A stretch of DNA of 64,000 nucleotides from Nothopassalora personata (lineage: Eukaryota; Ascomycota; Dothideomycetes; Mycosphaerellales; Mycosphaerellaceae). How positions within the stretch are numbered: position 1 is the first letter of the stretch; the number at the start of each line of letters is the position of its first letter. This document shows, piece after piece, positions 31,601 through 40,520 of the stretch. Location: positions 2,914,001 through 2,978,000 of the forward strand of contig CM066292.1 in assembly GCA_033816765.1 (NCBI GenBank), in the 5' to 3' direction. The notes beneath the pieces were generated by a model that was given only the letters and a program-made list of their open reading frames with translations, was not told where the DNA came from and made no database searches. The translations under genes were made by a program, and so were the position numbers.

Positions 31601-34600
31601 AGCAGAGGTTTGCAAAAGCTCCATACGGCTGTGGTCGATGCCTTGTGTGTTGTCATCAGTCATGTCGGCAATAGATTGCGGCCGCCAGAGCTTGTTGTGT
31701 ATCTCCTCGGTCATTGCCTTGTCCAGGAGGGCTGTGCCCTTTTGATTCGGCTGGAACAAGATGTCCCAATTGCGCATGACATCGTTGGCCAAGATTGGGT
31801 TCAACAAGTTATGAAAGACGAACCACTTCAGCTTCTGAGTCGTGTCTTTGCTTGTGTAGACTTCGATGCAGCGGTTCAGGAGTGACCGATGATAGTCCAC
31901 AGATTCGTTCTTGATGACGTGGCTGTAGAGGTAGGAGAAGAGTGATGGACAAGCAATCAGCTCGCCCTCAGTGCACGCATAGAAGATTTCGAACATCGTG
32001 GCAAGATCGTTCTGCTCTCGCTTCATGTATATGGTCATGATGTCGATGATCTGCTCTGCACTCTGCATGACGGCCAACCGCAAATTGCTGGGCAATGTGT
32101 TCTGCTTTTGTTGCATTTGGAGCGACTTGGCGGCGTCCAAGATTGCCTTTCGTGCCTTGTCATTCTCCAACAGCTGCTTCCCGTGCTCGGTGTGTTGGCA
32201 CATAGCGTGAACCACAGCGATGGCGTTCACTGCAGATTGCGACTTCTCGTTGTCGGTGCCAGATCCTTGGAACGTCTCTATCAGCCCGTCGACCTCTTTG
32301 ATGACCTTCTCGCGCAGAGGACCACTCTCCGCGTCAGCGAGGATCTGCGCGAAGAAGCGACCGCGTCGCTCGTCCTTCAGCTTCTCAGAGAAGTACGTCC
32401 AAGACTCGTTCGGGTAGTGATTGAGGTATTTGATGAGAGGTTCTCGGAACGGGCTGCTGCGGGTTCTTCTCAGAGTATCCTCGAGTGACAGAACGCGATC
32501 GACGAGATCTTGTAAGAACTGTGCTGCTTGGCTCGGGAGTAAGTGGAACACGCTGAAGATGGCGGTCACAATCTTCATCTTTGGTTGTGCTTCCACCAAA
32601 GAGAAAGACACCTTCTGCAAGGTGGCCGGGTCCGCAATGTGTTTCATGTGGTCAAGCAGCCTGGTGCCGATCTCGACTTTGAAGTAGTTGTGCAGCAGTT
32701 GCAGCAGTGTTCGAAGTCCCTCGAGACCTTCGACTGAAAGCTTACGTGGGTCTTGGACGTTCATCAGTATCGGTCGGAGGCCATTCTGTAAGAGGTCCTT
32801 GGGTAGCTTCGAGGTCGACTGGAGCACGATCTTGAGGCCGGCGTTCGCAGCGCCGGCGACTTCTTTGTTCTTGCTGTAAAGTGATTTGAAGAATATGCTG
32901 ATGACTCTGGCTCGATGCTGACCGCCTTGTTGCTGCTGTCCTTGGCCTTGCTGCTGGGCAGAGGGGATATTAGGACTGAACCCAGGAAGCTTGATCGCAG
33001 TGGTGAGCAACTTGAGCCCAGCAACTCGCAGTCGCACGATTGACTCTGCAGTGCGGTACTCGTACGGCTTCGGCGCCAGGTTCTCGTCGTCTGCATCGAC
33101 TAGAACTAGTGCTTCAGTCAAGAGACGGTTCAGGTTGTCGTCGAATGGCAATATTTCCTTGTCCTGTGGGACGTCCAACAGAAAATTAATAGCCTCTATG
33201 TACCCGATCTGAGCAGCAAATGGAAGCGCACGTAACGGCTTGACGAAGATGACTAATGTGAGAGTGTCCTTGACAGGAGTGAGAAGCTCATGCATGGCCA
33301 TGTCGAAGACAGAAGCAAGGGTTCGCAGAGCGACCTGTGCAGCTTCACGAACATGCCGATTCATGTGGCTTACTTCAGCCACCAGAGCGCTGGCCATGCG
33401 GTAGAGTTTGCTCTCCTTGCTGTCGAGGTCGGCCTTCTTCTCAAGTCCACTCGCGCCATATCGCTTGATCAAGTCCACGACGGTATCCTTCGCTTGCACG
33501 CGAATGCTGGCGGGTAGATCCTGTGGCATATCCTTTATGACGTACAGGAGAGCCTGCAGCATTGGTGTGATTCGATCCATGATCCACAAATCAGAGAACG
33601 CCATCCTCTCTTTGTCGACCATGATGGTGATGCCAAGCGCGCCTGACGACTTTGTGAACCACTCGTCTTCGTAGCAGGCATGGTTCAGACTGTCGGCCAG
33701 TCTTGTGAAGAAAGGAAGTATCTCAGCCTTCTCCTCGGACCCAAAGATGGTGACAGCGGTCTTGAAACACACTTTCATGGCGGCCTCTGCAGACTCCCTC
33801 ACCAGCTTTCTGTCCGATGCTAAGCTTTCACAGATAGCATCCGCAAGGATCGAGGCCTCTATAAACACGGGACCCTCTCCAGCTCGCACGTCGAATGCTC
33901 TCTTGTTGTGTTTCTGTCTGGCAACGGCGGTGGCGAGTTCGACGAGCATGAAGTGGCGATAGATGCCCTGGAGAAACTTCTCGGCATCCTCTCGAAGTGA
34001 ATCGATGCTGGTGGCGAAAAGAAGAGCTTTGAGGAGTTTCAAAAAAGTATGTTGTTGTGCATCTCTCTTTGCGGATGATTTGACGCGCTCTGACAGCGAG
34101 AAGAGATCCGAGCCGAAGTCGAAATTCTTCGTCGAGAGGTCTTCGGCTTGCAGTCGTACCAGCCGCGCCCTATCGTCCGGCAGATTGTCTGCTCCAACCA
34201 AAAGCTTGACATGAGAGGTAATAAACTTGAAGGATTGCCGCTTGTGAAAGTCGTCCGACTTCTTCTGCACGGCAGTCTTTGGTGACTCCCATAGCTTGTC
34301 GATTGCTGTGTCAATGCCCAACCGAGCTGGCATCGCCCGCTCGCCGCCGTTGCTTAGAGCACCGATGAAACGGACATCAAAGCTGGCTTCGTCGTCAGCG
34401 TACGATCTCCAATCGAGCTCTGGCGGGTTAGTGAGAAAACGCCTATTGCGGCCGCCGAGTTTGCCTAGAATCCGAACTGCGGTGTGTGCTCCATGGTGGC
34501 CGGTGCCAACTGCTATCTGCCCACCGTTGTTGTTGACGCTGGTGCTCGTCAGACTTGCAGGCTTGAGCATGCGCCACAAGCTTCCCATGATCTCCTCCAT

Positions 34601-37315
34601 CCAGGGCTGCATTATCGGGTCGAGGTAATCCGCGGTCAAGTTATCAACGCAGAGTTCGAGAGTACGCAGACCCTGTGCAGTGAGCTCGCTCGAGCCAGGA
34701 CCTCTCGCATCATTAGACGAGCGGTCATTAGAGTATGCTCGGTGGCTCGGTAGTGAAGTCCCATCACCAGAGCGCAATGCTACAGTAAGTGGTCGCATGA
34801 GGTATGACAGATGAGGCAGCAAATGACTGAGGCGTGCCGGAATCGTCAAAGAAAGCTCAACGAAAAGATCTCTCGTTGTGCCATCTGGGGCTGCCGCGAG
34901 TTGCGTGTTGAGCACTTCAAGCAGCATCTCGAGTAGAGGGAGAATTTCCTTGTAGAGATGCTCAAACCGCCCGCCTCCTATGCTGCGGAAGAGAGACCTC
35001 AGAAGCAGAAAAAAGTTCGTGGGTTCCTCTGCTGTAACCGAGAGCTCGATTGACCGCGTGATGAGCTCACGAACATGCGGTAGTAGCACACCCTCATTAT
35101 GCTGTGAGAACAGCGTCACTGCCATGAAGCTCAGTTTGAATAGTCGAAGCAAGACTGAGGTCTTGGCAGAGTCTTTCTCGCCCACTTCTCCGAGCTTGCT
35201 CATCAAGAACTTCAGCAGCATTCCACAGAACGCCGGGCTGGTAGCCTCGCTCGCAAGCAGAAACTGCGGGATGTGAAGTAGAGCAGAGTGCTTGAAGCTC
35301 TGCCCATACAGAAACTCAATACCTGATGGCTGGCCAGAGGTAAAGATCTCATGGAAGGTCGCGGGGTCCAGATGGTGGAAGATGGTAGCAAAAGTCTCCA
35401 ACAAATCCTTCTCTTCTTTGGAGTTGGCCGTGGTAGACAGGCTCGAGCTTGGCTCCGCCGGGGCAGCGTTTCCATCTGTTGAGTCCAGTGGGGCGTAGTA
35501 TTGGAAGCATTTCGCGCCCTCACGGAACAGCTTGATCAGCACCTCGACTTCTTCCGCCTCAAAGCCTGAAGATAGTTCACCCCAGTGAGGTGGTGCACTA
35601 GCCACATCGACCTCCTCTTTGATCTTCGGCGGGTTGCTGTTCCGTAGCTGGTAGAAGAACTGCTTAAGCCCCTGCAACAGGTTCTTGAACAGGAATTTGT
35701 TCTCTGAAACTGGGTCCATCGCTCTGTCCTTTGGACTGACTGCCTTGATCGGCATTGCGCTGAAAATGTCGGTTTCGTCCCAGTCTGGCTTGGACTCCTT
35801 ATCTGCAAGGTACTGTTCGGGAGCTTGCGCATCTGTGCCAGAGGTGCTCTGTTGCTGACGATATAGCTTCACGGCATTTGGATAGGCGCGATTCATAGCA
35901 GCGAACTTGTCCGCAATGCCGTTGAGCACGCTCATCATAAGGAATCGAGCATTTCTCTTATCTTCGAGCTTAGACATGCACTCCGCCATGTTGAGGAGCA
36001 GCTTCGCACTCATAGTCTGATAGCTAGTGCCCGGCACATCAACTCCATCATCTCCAGTCATGTTGCGTACGTACACTTGCACAACTCGTGCGATCTGTTC
36101 AGGAGTAAGCTGTTCTCGTACGTGGTGAATCAGATCAGCCAGCATGGTGTATGCAAGTGGGCGAAGAGTTGCATCGGCCGTGAGTGAGTCGCCGACGAGC
36201 GTGCGTGGATCCAGCAGTGGCAGAATCACTGGCAAGAAGACTGTCCTGAAGTTGAAATTGATGATGTGCCGGATAGCGACCAAAAGCTCCTTGCGGGTGG
36301 CTGTATGACTTCTAGGAACGTCCCGAAGTAATCGCACAGTCAGGTCCGGTAACAATGGCAGAAACTCGTTAAGCGACTCCTTGTACGCACGCAACAGATA
36401 TGCCAAAAATGACATTGTCTTGACCTGAGCGGTAATCATGTCGCCGAATGCTGCACTCTGGCCCTTCTGCCGGATCTCGCGGGCAACTCCAGTGAAAACA
36501 GTGTTGTTCTGAACAGCTTCCTCGTGCGCTTTCCGCTGCGGTCCAGCCTGAAGCAGCAGAGTGTCCCTAATGAGCGGAGTGAAGTTCCGAACGTTCTTGG
36601 GTGCCAAAGCACGATGAGCCTGGAAGACTGAGACAACGATGATGGGACACTCAGCCACAACCTTGAAGCTGTGCATGCCCTTTTGGAGTGTTCGTGTGGT
36701 CTGCTGCTCTGCGCCGGGATCTGCGACCATCGATTGAGAAGCTGAAGCTACGGGCGACCCGGGTGTCCCAGTGTTGTTCGGAGTACCTGGTGCTGCACCC
36801 GGTGCAGCGTTGACTGGAGTTGTAGATTCGAAGGTTTCCGTCACTGTGTTCGGCATGCTGCGAAAGATGTCCACAATCAAGTCGAGAAAGGGTTGAGCCT
36901 TCTCTGCGACGGCCTGAGTCTTGGTGTGATATCTGCAGAAGTCCATAATTATCTTCAGACACAGCACAGAGTTATCCTCGTTCTCCGTCCTGACTAATTC
37001 CAAGCACTTGTCCACAATCTTCTCTGCGTATGGCTCCATGGCCGCGCTGTCCGTGGACAGTGGCATGCGATGTATGATCTCGAGGATACATTGTCGCACT
37101 CTCTGCTCCGGTGACGTGGATGTAAATACCGGGGGCCCGCTCAGGATGGCCAAGAAGATGGGCACGAATTTGGCCAGAAAGGTGCTGTATGTTGGCGGCT
37201 GGCACAGCACTTCGAGTTGGTCGCGCAGCTCAGTAAGCAACGTACCTCTGGTCTTGATATCAAGTGCCGCGTCCTGTAGCTTCGACTCGAAGACATCCAT
37301 CTGTCGTTCGGTCAT
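25655..37315 (-). CDS. TRA1: TRA1, PIKK-family pseudokinase scaffold of SAGA and NuA4
   Basis: A 3886-residue protein that binds transcription activators and recruits the SAGA and NuA4 acetyltransferase complexes (TRRAP in animals). The order is a long HEAT/TPR array, a FAT region (about 2700-3300, with AFLKLREQAKCHYQN and WAEWGRYSDQ), a PI3K-like domain (about 3480-3800) and a C-terminal FATC ending SQTDLLWMPWL. The kinase-like part has VEIPGQYLQHK and IRGHDGSVHPFAI but lacks the HRD/DFG catalytic residues, as expected of Tra1. It is slightly longer than yeast Tra1 (3744). Disordered inserts lie near residues 175-215, a Gln/Gly run (QQQGQGQQQQGGQ) near 1450, and a Lys/Glu-rich stretch near 3290-3350. 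The whole gene is one exon. The start MTERQMDVFESKLQ is the first ATG of the frame. Confidence 0.98.
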   Translation of the reverse strand: MTERQMDVFESKLQDAALDIKTRGTLLTELRDQLEVLCQPPTYSTFLAKFVPIFLAILSGPPVFTSTSPEQRVRQCILEIIHRMPLSTDSAAMEPYAEKIVDKCLELVRTENEDNSVLCLKIIMDFCRYHTKTQAVAEKAQPFLDLIVDIFRSMPNTVTETFESTTPVNAAPGAAPGTPNNTGTPGSPVASASQSMVADPGAEQQTTRTLQKGMHSFKVVAECPIIVVSVFQAHRALAPKNVRNFTPLIRDTLLLQAGPQRKAHEEAVQNNTVFTGVAREIRQKGQSAAFGDMITAQVKTMSFLAYLLRAYKESLNEFLPLLPDLTVRLLRDVPRSHTATRKELLVAIRHIINFNFRTVFLPVILPLLDPRTLVGDSLTADATLRPLAYTMLADLIHHVREQLTPEQIARVVQVYVRNMTGDDGVDVPGTSYQTMSAKLLLNMAECMSKLEDKRNARFLMMSVLNGIADKFAAMNRAYPNAVKLYRQQQSTSGTDAQAPEQYLADKESKPDWDETDIFSAMPIKAVSPKDRAMDPVSENKFLFKNLLQGLKQFFYQLRNSNPPKIKEEVDVASAPPHWGELSSGFEAEEVEVLIKLFREGAKCFQYYAPLDSTDGNAAPAEPSSSLSTTANSKEEKDLLETFATIFHHLDPATFHEIFTSGQPSGIEFLYGQSFKHSALLHIPQFLLASEATSPAFCGMLLKFLMSKLGEVGEKDSAKTSVLLRLFKLSFMAVTLFSQHNEGVLLPHVRELITRSIELSVTAEEPTNFFLLLRSLFRSIGGGRFEHLYKEILPLLEMLLEVLNTQLAAAPDGTTRDLFVELSLTIPARLSHLLPHLSYLMRPLTVALRSGDGTSLPSHRAYSNDRSSNDARGPGSSELTAQGLRTLELCVDNLTADYLDPIMQPWMEEIMGSLWRMLKPASLTSTSVNNNGGQIAVGTGHHGAHTAVRILGKLGGRNRRFLTNPPELDWRSYADDEASFDVRFIGALSNGGERAMPARLGIDTAIDKLWESPKTAVQKKSDDFHKRQSFKFITSHVKLLVGADNLPDDRARLVRLQAEDLSTKNFDFGSDLFSLSERVKSSAKRDAQQHTFLKLLKALLFATSIDSLREDAEKFLQGIYRHFMLVELATAVARQKHNKRAFDVRAGEGPVFIEASILADAICESLASDRKLVRESAEAAMKVCFKTAVTIFGSEEKAEILPFFTRLADSLNHACYEDEWFTKSSGALGITIMVDKERMAFSDLWIMDRITPMLQALLYVIKDMPQDLPASIRVQAKDTVVDLIKRYGASGLEKKADLDSKESKLYRMASALVAEVSHMNRHVREAAQVALRTLASVFDMAMHELLTPVKDTLTLVIFVKPLRALPFAAQIGYIEAINFLLDVPQDKEILPFDDNLNRLLTEALVLVDADDENLAPKPYEYRTAESIVRLRVAGLKLLTTAIKLPGFSPNIPSAQQQGQGQQQQGGQHRARVISIFFKSLYSKNKEVAGAANAGLKIVLQSTSKLPKDLLQNGLRPILMNVQDPRKLSVEGLEGLRTLLQLLHNYFKVEIGTRLLDHMKHIADPATLQKVSFSLVEAQPKMKIVTAIFSVFHLLPSQAAQFLQDLVDRVLSLEDTLRRTRSSPFREPLIKYLNHYPNESWTYFSEKLKDERRGRFFAQILADAESGPLREKVIKEVDGLIETFQGSGTDNEKSQSAVNAIAVVHAMCQHTEHGKQLLENDKARKAILDAAKSLQMQQKQNTLPSNLRLAVMQSAEQIIDIMTIYMKREQNDLATMFEIFYACTEGELIACPSLFSYLYSHVIKNESVDYHRSLLNRCIEVYTSKDTTQKLKWFVFHNLLNPILANDVMRNWDILFQPNQKGTALLDKAMTEEIHNKLWRPQSIADMTDDNTQGIDHSRMELLQTSAFLIKYHHNMLQDTRKDLIKFGWNYIRLEDHINKFASYCLIAYFIHHYETPPKIAMQVYNTLLRASQTEGRNSVMQSLEVLEPVLKKRLSGQEGRQSAWAKLPRKILAEEVGNTQQLTHIYQFVGRHPDLFYEARDQFAAIIIPSIGKVVALPQASLESRKLALNLFTLMLQWEERTVKEHGSLAGSDSPSDETNANPKKGAVASPSLRLILVKYMVQFIATLQTTFPGSPPRKEASNSKVQLALEQELPIKALDLLYKILSRPYWDDLDVDAMFPKVTEQILCQDHKQDAKGSADTWTTRVVNTIQVLKVLINARPDDWVLDRLPQLQKLLAKSLRNENPLVQDALYNTELADHVVPKLPPLLQRALQPIPVQAADEELPDADSPTEEFITFLTTTAGELLNNGSNVAAINILWVMAQRKPEDVDPHIPALLKALQIKLAKDHLSTQMPPQAAMAQGIPPNSASSQEIETTTDLIIKVIDMLSSRISTLGESRRPYLSVLASLVERSTNNELCEKILAQVEQWVFNPTEPVPTLKEKTAVLQKMLLFEGRPDQTMYQKFMNLVIKIYEDQKITRSELAVRMEHAFLIGLRSQDVDMRMRFQTIYDKALSRSTSNRFFKLISEQQWDFLCDSFWLSQVIQLMFGSFDQNAMLHLHHEDFKCLPASKALSTYASDARLADVMVDDSLEDMLVQEKHFMNEINAVRARDVLGPMADLQHTDWQLAHEIWVAYFPMCWSTLTKDDREDIEQGLVALLTKDFHQRQIDRRPNCVSSLLEGIAQAKPRVKFPPHVMKYLAKSYDAWYVAATFMEDLAMKPVVDTAAVRESNLDALVETYASLEEGDLFYGTWRRRAAYVETNAALSYDQNGIWDKAQTMYEQAQVKARTGTLPYSAGEYMLWEDQWVLCAQKLQQWDILGEFAKHENLNDLYLEAMWRNYDTWTNNEHRDHLETVIKGVSDAPTPRRMFFQAFTSLLKLHNKTENPPDFARVCDENIQLSIKNWHKLPRRITNAHLGLLQNFQQLVELHDASVICQSLAQTNAANLDVKSQELKVLLSTWRDRLPNLWDDINAWQDLVTWRQHIFQLINGTYLNLLPNNGGNATGNSYAYRGYHETAWIINRFAHVARKHQMPDVCITQLSKIYTLPNIEIQEAFLKLREQAKCHYQNRSELTNGLDVINNTNLNYFGQQQKAEFYTLKGMFLSKLNQKDEASDAFGTALFFDIKLPKAWAEWGRYSDQLFKEDPQDMEKGSNALSCYLEAAGQYKSAKSRKLLSRILWLLSLDDAGGQLSQKFHDYHGDHPWWYWVTFIPQLLNNLSRTESEANIAHYILTNLAKTYPQALHFQLRTSHEDMQVIRKSQLLREQKEKAMKAKQQAGEAVKQESPARPESGTPSGQSRPGTAAGDDHSQANGTASEETKAKKELGQEEKKGDEQTKPKKPWEHTEALVITLRTAFPLLYASMEAMVEQVQRHFKCPPDEDAYRLIVALLNDALSYVGRSPHSFTQENKLPPQTEANITRFAESILPPHIRKAFEQDFVTKKPTMYEYIIKLRRWRDKLAERLDRRPNTMHLAENTHLSSFKFVWFDEVEIPGQYLQHKDKNQDFVRIERFLPIVDLVRGVASCHRRLKIRGHDGSVHPFAIQHPAPRHSRREERILQLFRIFNSTLSKKKESRRRNLQFHLPVMVPLSPQIRMIQDDPSYVTLQAVYEDFCRRNELDKDDPIMFTMDKMRGVTPQKQEAWLNMRMEALNHVQEKMVPKEVAREYFAATYPSYDSFWLFRRQFSYQLAALTYITFTMFMTVRYPNKMHISRGNGNIWGSELLPFTMANRPIFHQPEPVPFRLTPNLQVLMGPIHTEGIFTCALMAIARCLTSDSSSSTTSQTPAANGASAAAAPTDSTNCELEHHLSIFIRDEIQFWFTSTHRANIKENEMREHVLRNAEAIVNKAVAIAKEPSGNNLPASQSVLDLVAKATNPEKLSQTDLLWMPWL

Positions 37316-37987
37316 GGTGGGCAGTGGATGGCCTGGCGGCCTCGATGTGTCCTCTTCAACCTGCTGGAGGTTGTGTCATAGCCGGTCTACCATTCAGCTG
37401 TGAGGAGTTCGAGGGTCGCGAGCGTATTGAGAAGGTCAGGTGTCGAAGTCGTGGAGCAATCGTGGTTAGGCAAACGGCGCAAGAATTCGTGCAGTCGTGA
37501 GGCTCGTTTCCGCGAGACGTCGTGTAGGCGCGTGCCGCAATTTTCGCGTGGATTACTGCAGTTGTACTGATGCACTTGAGTTAGTGGATGGAACTGTATG
37601 TCCTGGTTTCGTGGTAGCACGGCACAGTGAAGTGGTGCAGTACAGGCTATGTGGTGGTTTGCAGGGCTACACGCGAGTGTTCTTCAAAGCTCGCGAAAGC
37701 TGTTGGAGACGGCGATGCCTCTGACCTGGAGCTGCAGATCGCTGCTTTCTTGAGACTAGCTCGCGGCAAGGCACGAGCCGTCTCAATCCGGGAGCTGTGG
37801 CTGGCTCGAGCAAGAATAAGCATTGCGGAGGGTAGAAGTCTTTCGCAACACTGCAAAAGGCAGTCCACATTGAACTTAGTCAGCATAACCATGGAGCTTT
37901 GGAAATGCGCACAGTCGACAGCACTGCTCGCAGAAGAAGCTCGCCGCTTTGGGCGAGTCGGGGCACAAGTTACAAGGTACACGGTAC

Positions 37988-38020
<33 letters not shown>

Positions 38021-38257
38021 CGAGACGGTGCAAGGTGTTGAGGTAGAGGTCGCTTGCTTGTTGGCTGCTATGCCAACGAGGTTGCTCTCTGTCTAAGTCA
38101 CATCTCTTGGTCATGTTTCATACAGCCAAACGGGTGTCGCTTGTTGAAGATGCGTTTCCCGCACATCATCTGCATCAGCACCATCTTCATCACACTACGA
38201 GGCGTTGAGGCCGCCATGATGATTCCCTCACGCCGGACCCGCAATTGCTCATGCGTC
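37316..38257. other. TRA1 promoter region and methyltransferase 3' flank
   Basis: It contains a heptamer minisatellite (37976-38020) about 660 bp upstream of TRA1. Open frames across the repeat on either strand are repeat-driven and carry no motif. Confidence 0.55.
37976..38020. repeat. GGTACAC heptamer tandem repeat, six units plus partial
   Basis: Units at 37976, 37983 (variant ending T), 37990, 37997, 38004 and 38011, followed by a partial GGT. Only one base departs from the consensus. It is upstream of TRA1. Confidence 0.92.
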
Positions 38258-38932
38258 TCAGCTTGAGGTACTCTTCCGCAAGACCAAAATCTTGGCATAC
38301 ACGCCCGCATTCTGTCGATACGCCTTACTCTCGGTGCTGAGCACTTCCGCAAGACCAGTATCTTGTAACCGCTTCACCTCAGCTTCATACCCATGCGTCG
38401 CCCAGATATCGTCGATAACAGTCGCAACGATGAGCCCTCCAGGCTTCGTTATCCTGATGAATTCCTCAAGAGCTGGCTTTGGATCAACATGCCCATGTGT
38501 CAAAGTCCCGACACAAGTCACGACATCATACGTATCATTCTCCTTCTCAATCGGTTTCGTCAGGTCCGCCGGCGCCAGACTCTTGTACAGACCCGTCTTC
38601 GCAGCGACCTTCAGCATCCCCGTAGACAGATCTACACCATCAATGTGCTTTGCACCGACTTGTGCTAGTGCAATGCCCGATAATCCGGTACCGCAGCCGG
38701 CATCCAAGATGTCTCCATCGATCTTGCCCAAGTTGTCCAAGATAGCTTGAGCAACATATTGCGGCGCGACATAGTCTTGCTTCGCGATATCATCGTTGAA
38801 CCGCTCGGCCCACTTGTCGTAGATATCTTGCAAGTCTTTCGACGTCTTGGAATTGTAGACGCGCGAGACGTACTCGCAGCCGCCGTCCGACGTGGTGACC
38901 GGACTGTCTTGCCTAGTAAGTGTCTCCGTCAT
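38258..38932 (-). CDS. SAM-dependent methyltransferase, class I (METTL27/WBSCR27-like)
   Basis: A single-exon 224-residue protein with a Rossmann methyltransferase fold. Motif I is ILDAGCGTGLSG (DAGCGTG at 77-83), the post-I acidic residue is in GVDLSTGML, motif II is YDVVTCVGTLTHGHVDP and motif III is ITKPGGLIVATV. The N-terminal block VYNSKTSKDLQDIYDKWAERF is the usual lead-in of the WBSCR27-like group. The substrate is unknown. The gene is divergent from dephospho-CoA kinase with 321 bp between starts. Family assignment is firm at the fold level only. Confidence 0.88.
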   Translation of the reverse strand: MTETLTRQDSPVTTSDGGCEYVSRVYNSKTSKDLQDIYDKWAERFNDDIAKQDYVAPQYVAQAILDNLGKIDGDILDAGCGTGLSGIALAQVGAKHIDGVDLSTGMLKVAAKTGLYKSLAPADLTKPIEKENDTYDVVTCVGTLTHGHVDPKPALEEFIRITKPGGLIVATVIDDIWATHGYEAEVKRLQDTGLAEVLSTESKAYRQNAGVYAKILVLRKSTSS

Positions 38933-39253
38933 CGTCGTCGTCTCGGGATAGAGCGGTCAGGAAGTTGTGGCCTATTTGGGAAGGTTGGTACGGAACGCGT
39001 GTGGTTCGTGCGAGGGCAGGGTTTCGTGCTTCGTTCCAATGCAATGGTTCAGCACAACAACTGCACGTGCAATGACGATGCTGCCGAGGTGGATGGTTGG
39101 AAGGTCGTCTTTGGGTTGTGTTCGATGCCACAAACTACTCTCAAGCACTCGTTGAGGTGAGCGAGCGCCTGCAGCCGCCCGCTGCGATCCACCTCCACTC
39201 TTCCTTCTCTCCTCCGCCGACGTCACAGCATCACATCGGGTAGCGTTTCCGAT
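38933..39253. promoter_or_regulatory. Shared divergent promoter, methyltransferase (-) / CAB5 (+)
   Basis: A 321-bp interval between divergent start codons. No named element is recognised. Confidence 0.5.
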
Positions 39254-40075
39254 ATGCTGCTCCTCGGCCTCACTGGAAGCATAGCCACGGGCAAATCGAC
39301 GGTGTCGTCGATTCTGTCATCACCGCCGTACAATTTACCCGTAGTCGACGCCGACAAGATCGCGCGGCAAGTGGTGGAGCCAGGAACCTCGGGATACAAG
39401 AAGATTGTGAACACTTTCGGCCCATCAACACCGGACCTGTTGGTCGAAGCAACACCTGAGAACGGCGGCAAGAATGGGCACACTGGCAAGGGTCGGCCGC
39501 TGAACCGACCGGCGTTGGGTAGGAGAGTGTTTGGAGAGGGGAAGGATGAGGATCGTAAAGCGTTGAACAAGATCGTGCATCCAGCTGTCAGGGCAGAGAT
39601 GTATCGGCAAATGCTATTTGCATACCTCAGAGGCAGCTGGGCCGTCGTTCTCGATGTACCATTGCTGTTCGAGTCCGGCTGGGAGCCACTCTGCGGCACA
39701 ATCTTGGTGGTTGCAGTGCGAGACGCGAAGATCCAGATGCGGCGCTTGCGGGCACGAGACGAGCATCTGACAGAGGAGGATGCGAAGAACAGAGTCGCTG
39801 CACAGTGGGATGTAAGAGACAAGGCAGAGCGATGTTTGAGAAGAGGAGACAAGGCAGGCGTCGTGGTCTGGAACGATGGTGACAAGGATGATCTGAAGAA
39901 GCAGATCGACCAGGTCATGTCGCAGGTGAAGGCTGGTAGTCCGCAGTGGTGGGCGTGGCTGCTACTGCTGTGTCCGCCATTGGCAGCGATGAGTGGTGGC
40001 TGGTCGTACGTGCGAAGCTGGTGGATCAAGAGGCAGTGGGAACAAGAGAAGCTGCGGGAGAAGGCGAAGCTATGA
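39254..40075 (+). CDS. CAB5: Dephospho-CoA kinase
   Basis: It catalyses the last step of coenzyme A synthesis, phosphorylating the ribose 3'-OH of dephospho-CoA. A single exon of 273 residues. The P-loop GLTGSIATGKST is at 5-16, with VVDADKIARQVVEPG (CoA-domain start), LNKIVHPAVR and VLDVPLLFESGW, then the lid Arg-rich segment QMRRLRARDEHLTEEDAKNR. Beyond the catalytic part (about residue 225) there is a hydrophobic segment WWAWLLLLCPPLAAMSGGW followed by a basic tail (RSWWIKRQWEQEKLREK). The fungal enzyme is therefore probably membrane-anchored, unlike the bacterial CoaE of about 200 residues. A Gly/Lys/Arg-rich insert (ENGGKNGHTGKGRP) sits near residue 75. Confidence 0.95.
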   Translation: MLLLGLTGSIATGKSTVSSILSSPPYNLPVVDADKIARQVVEPGTSGYKKIVNTFGPSTPDLLVEATPENGGKNGHTGKGRPLNRPALGRRVFGEGKDEDRKALNKIVHPAVRAEMYRQMLFAYLRGSWAVVLDVPLLFESGWEPLCGTILVVAVRDAKIQMRRLRARDEHLTEEDAKNRVAAQWDVRDKAERCLRRGDKAGVVVWNDGDKDDLKKQIDQVMSQVKAGSPQWWAWLLLLCPPLAAMSGGWSYVRSWWIKRQWEQEKLREKAKL

Positions 40076-40520
40076 AGTGATGAAGATATGAAAGAGCAAA
40101 GCGCTCGCTACAGCATTGTATAACGACGAAGGATACCCTCAGTAAGTAACAAATAGCAAGACTGCTTTTTCTGGTCAGCTCCGCGATGTATGCTCCTCCG
40201 TACCGCTATGAGTGAATGCAAACACGCCATGAGCGCAACTGAAATCCTCGGAAGTATCTAACCCTCACAACATCTTCTGCTTCACTTACAACCACACTGA
40301 TACAGCAGGCTTCGTCTTTTGCTGAACGCTTTTGCTGTTGATCCTCACTGGGATCCGCCAAAACATCCGATCCGGCGACAACGGCTTTCGAGTGGCGGCA
40401 ACAACGACATCCTCGATTCTTGGACAGCGACATAGCCATCACGATCCCAGGCAGATCTTCGGATCACACAAATATCCACTAACCACCACGTTATAACAAG
40501 GCGAGCATCTCATATCTGGC
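40076..40520. other. Intergenic, 5' region of GW-repeat gene
   Basis: A 445-bp gap without a motif-bearing frame; CAB5 3' UTR and promoter of the next gene. Confidence 0.5.

Noticed and set aside
37647..38114. 155-codon minus-strand frame upstream of TRA1
   Set aside because: It runs through the heptamer array, giving a repeated VPCTVY pattern; no other coding evidence.
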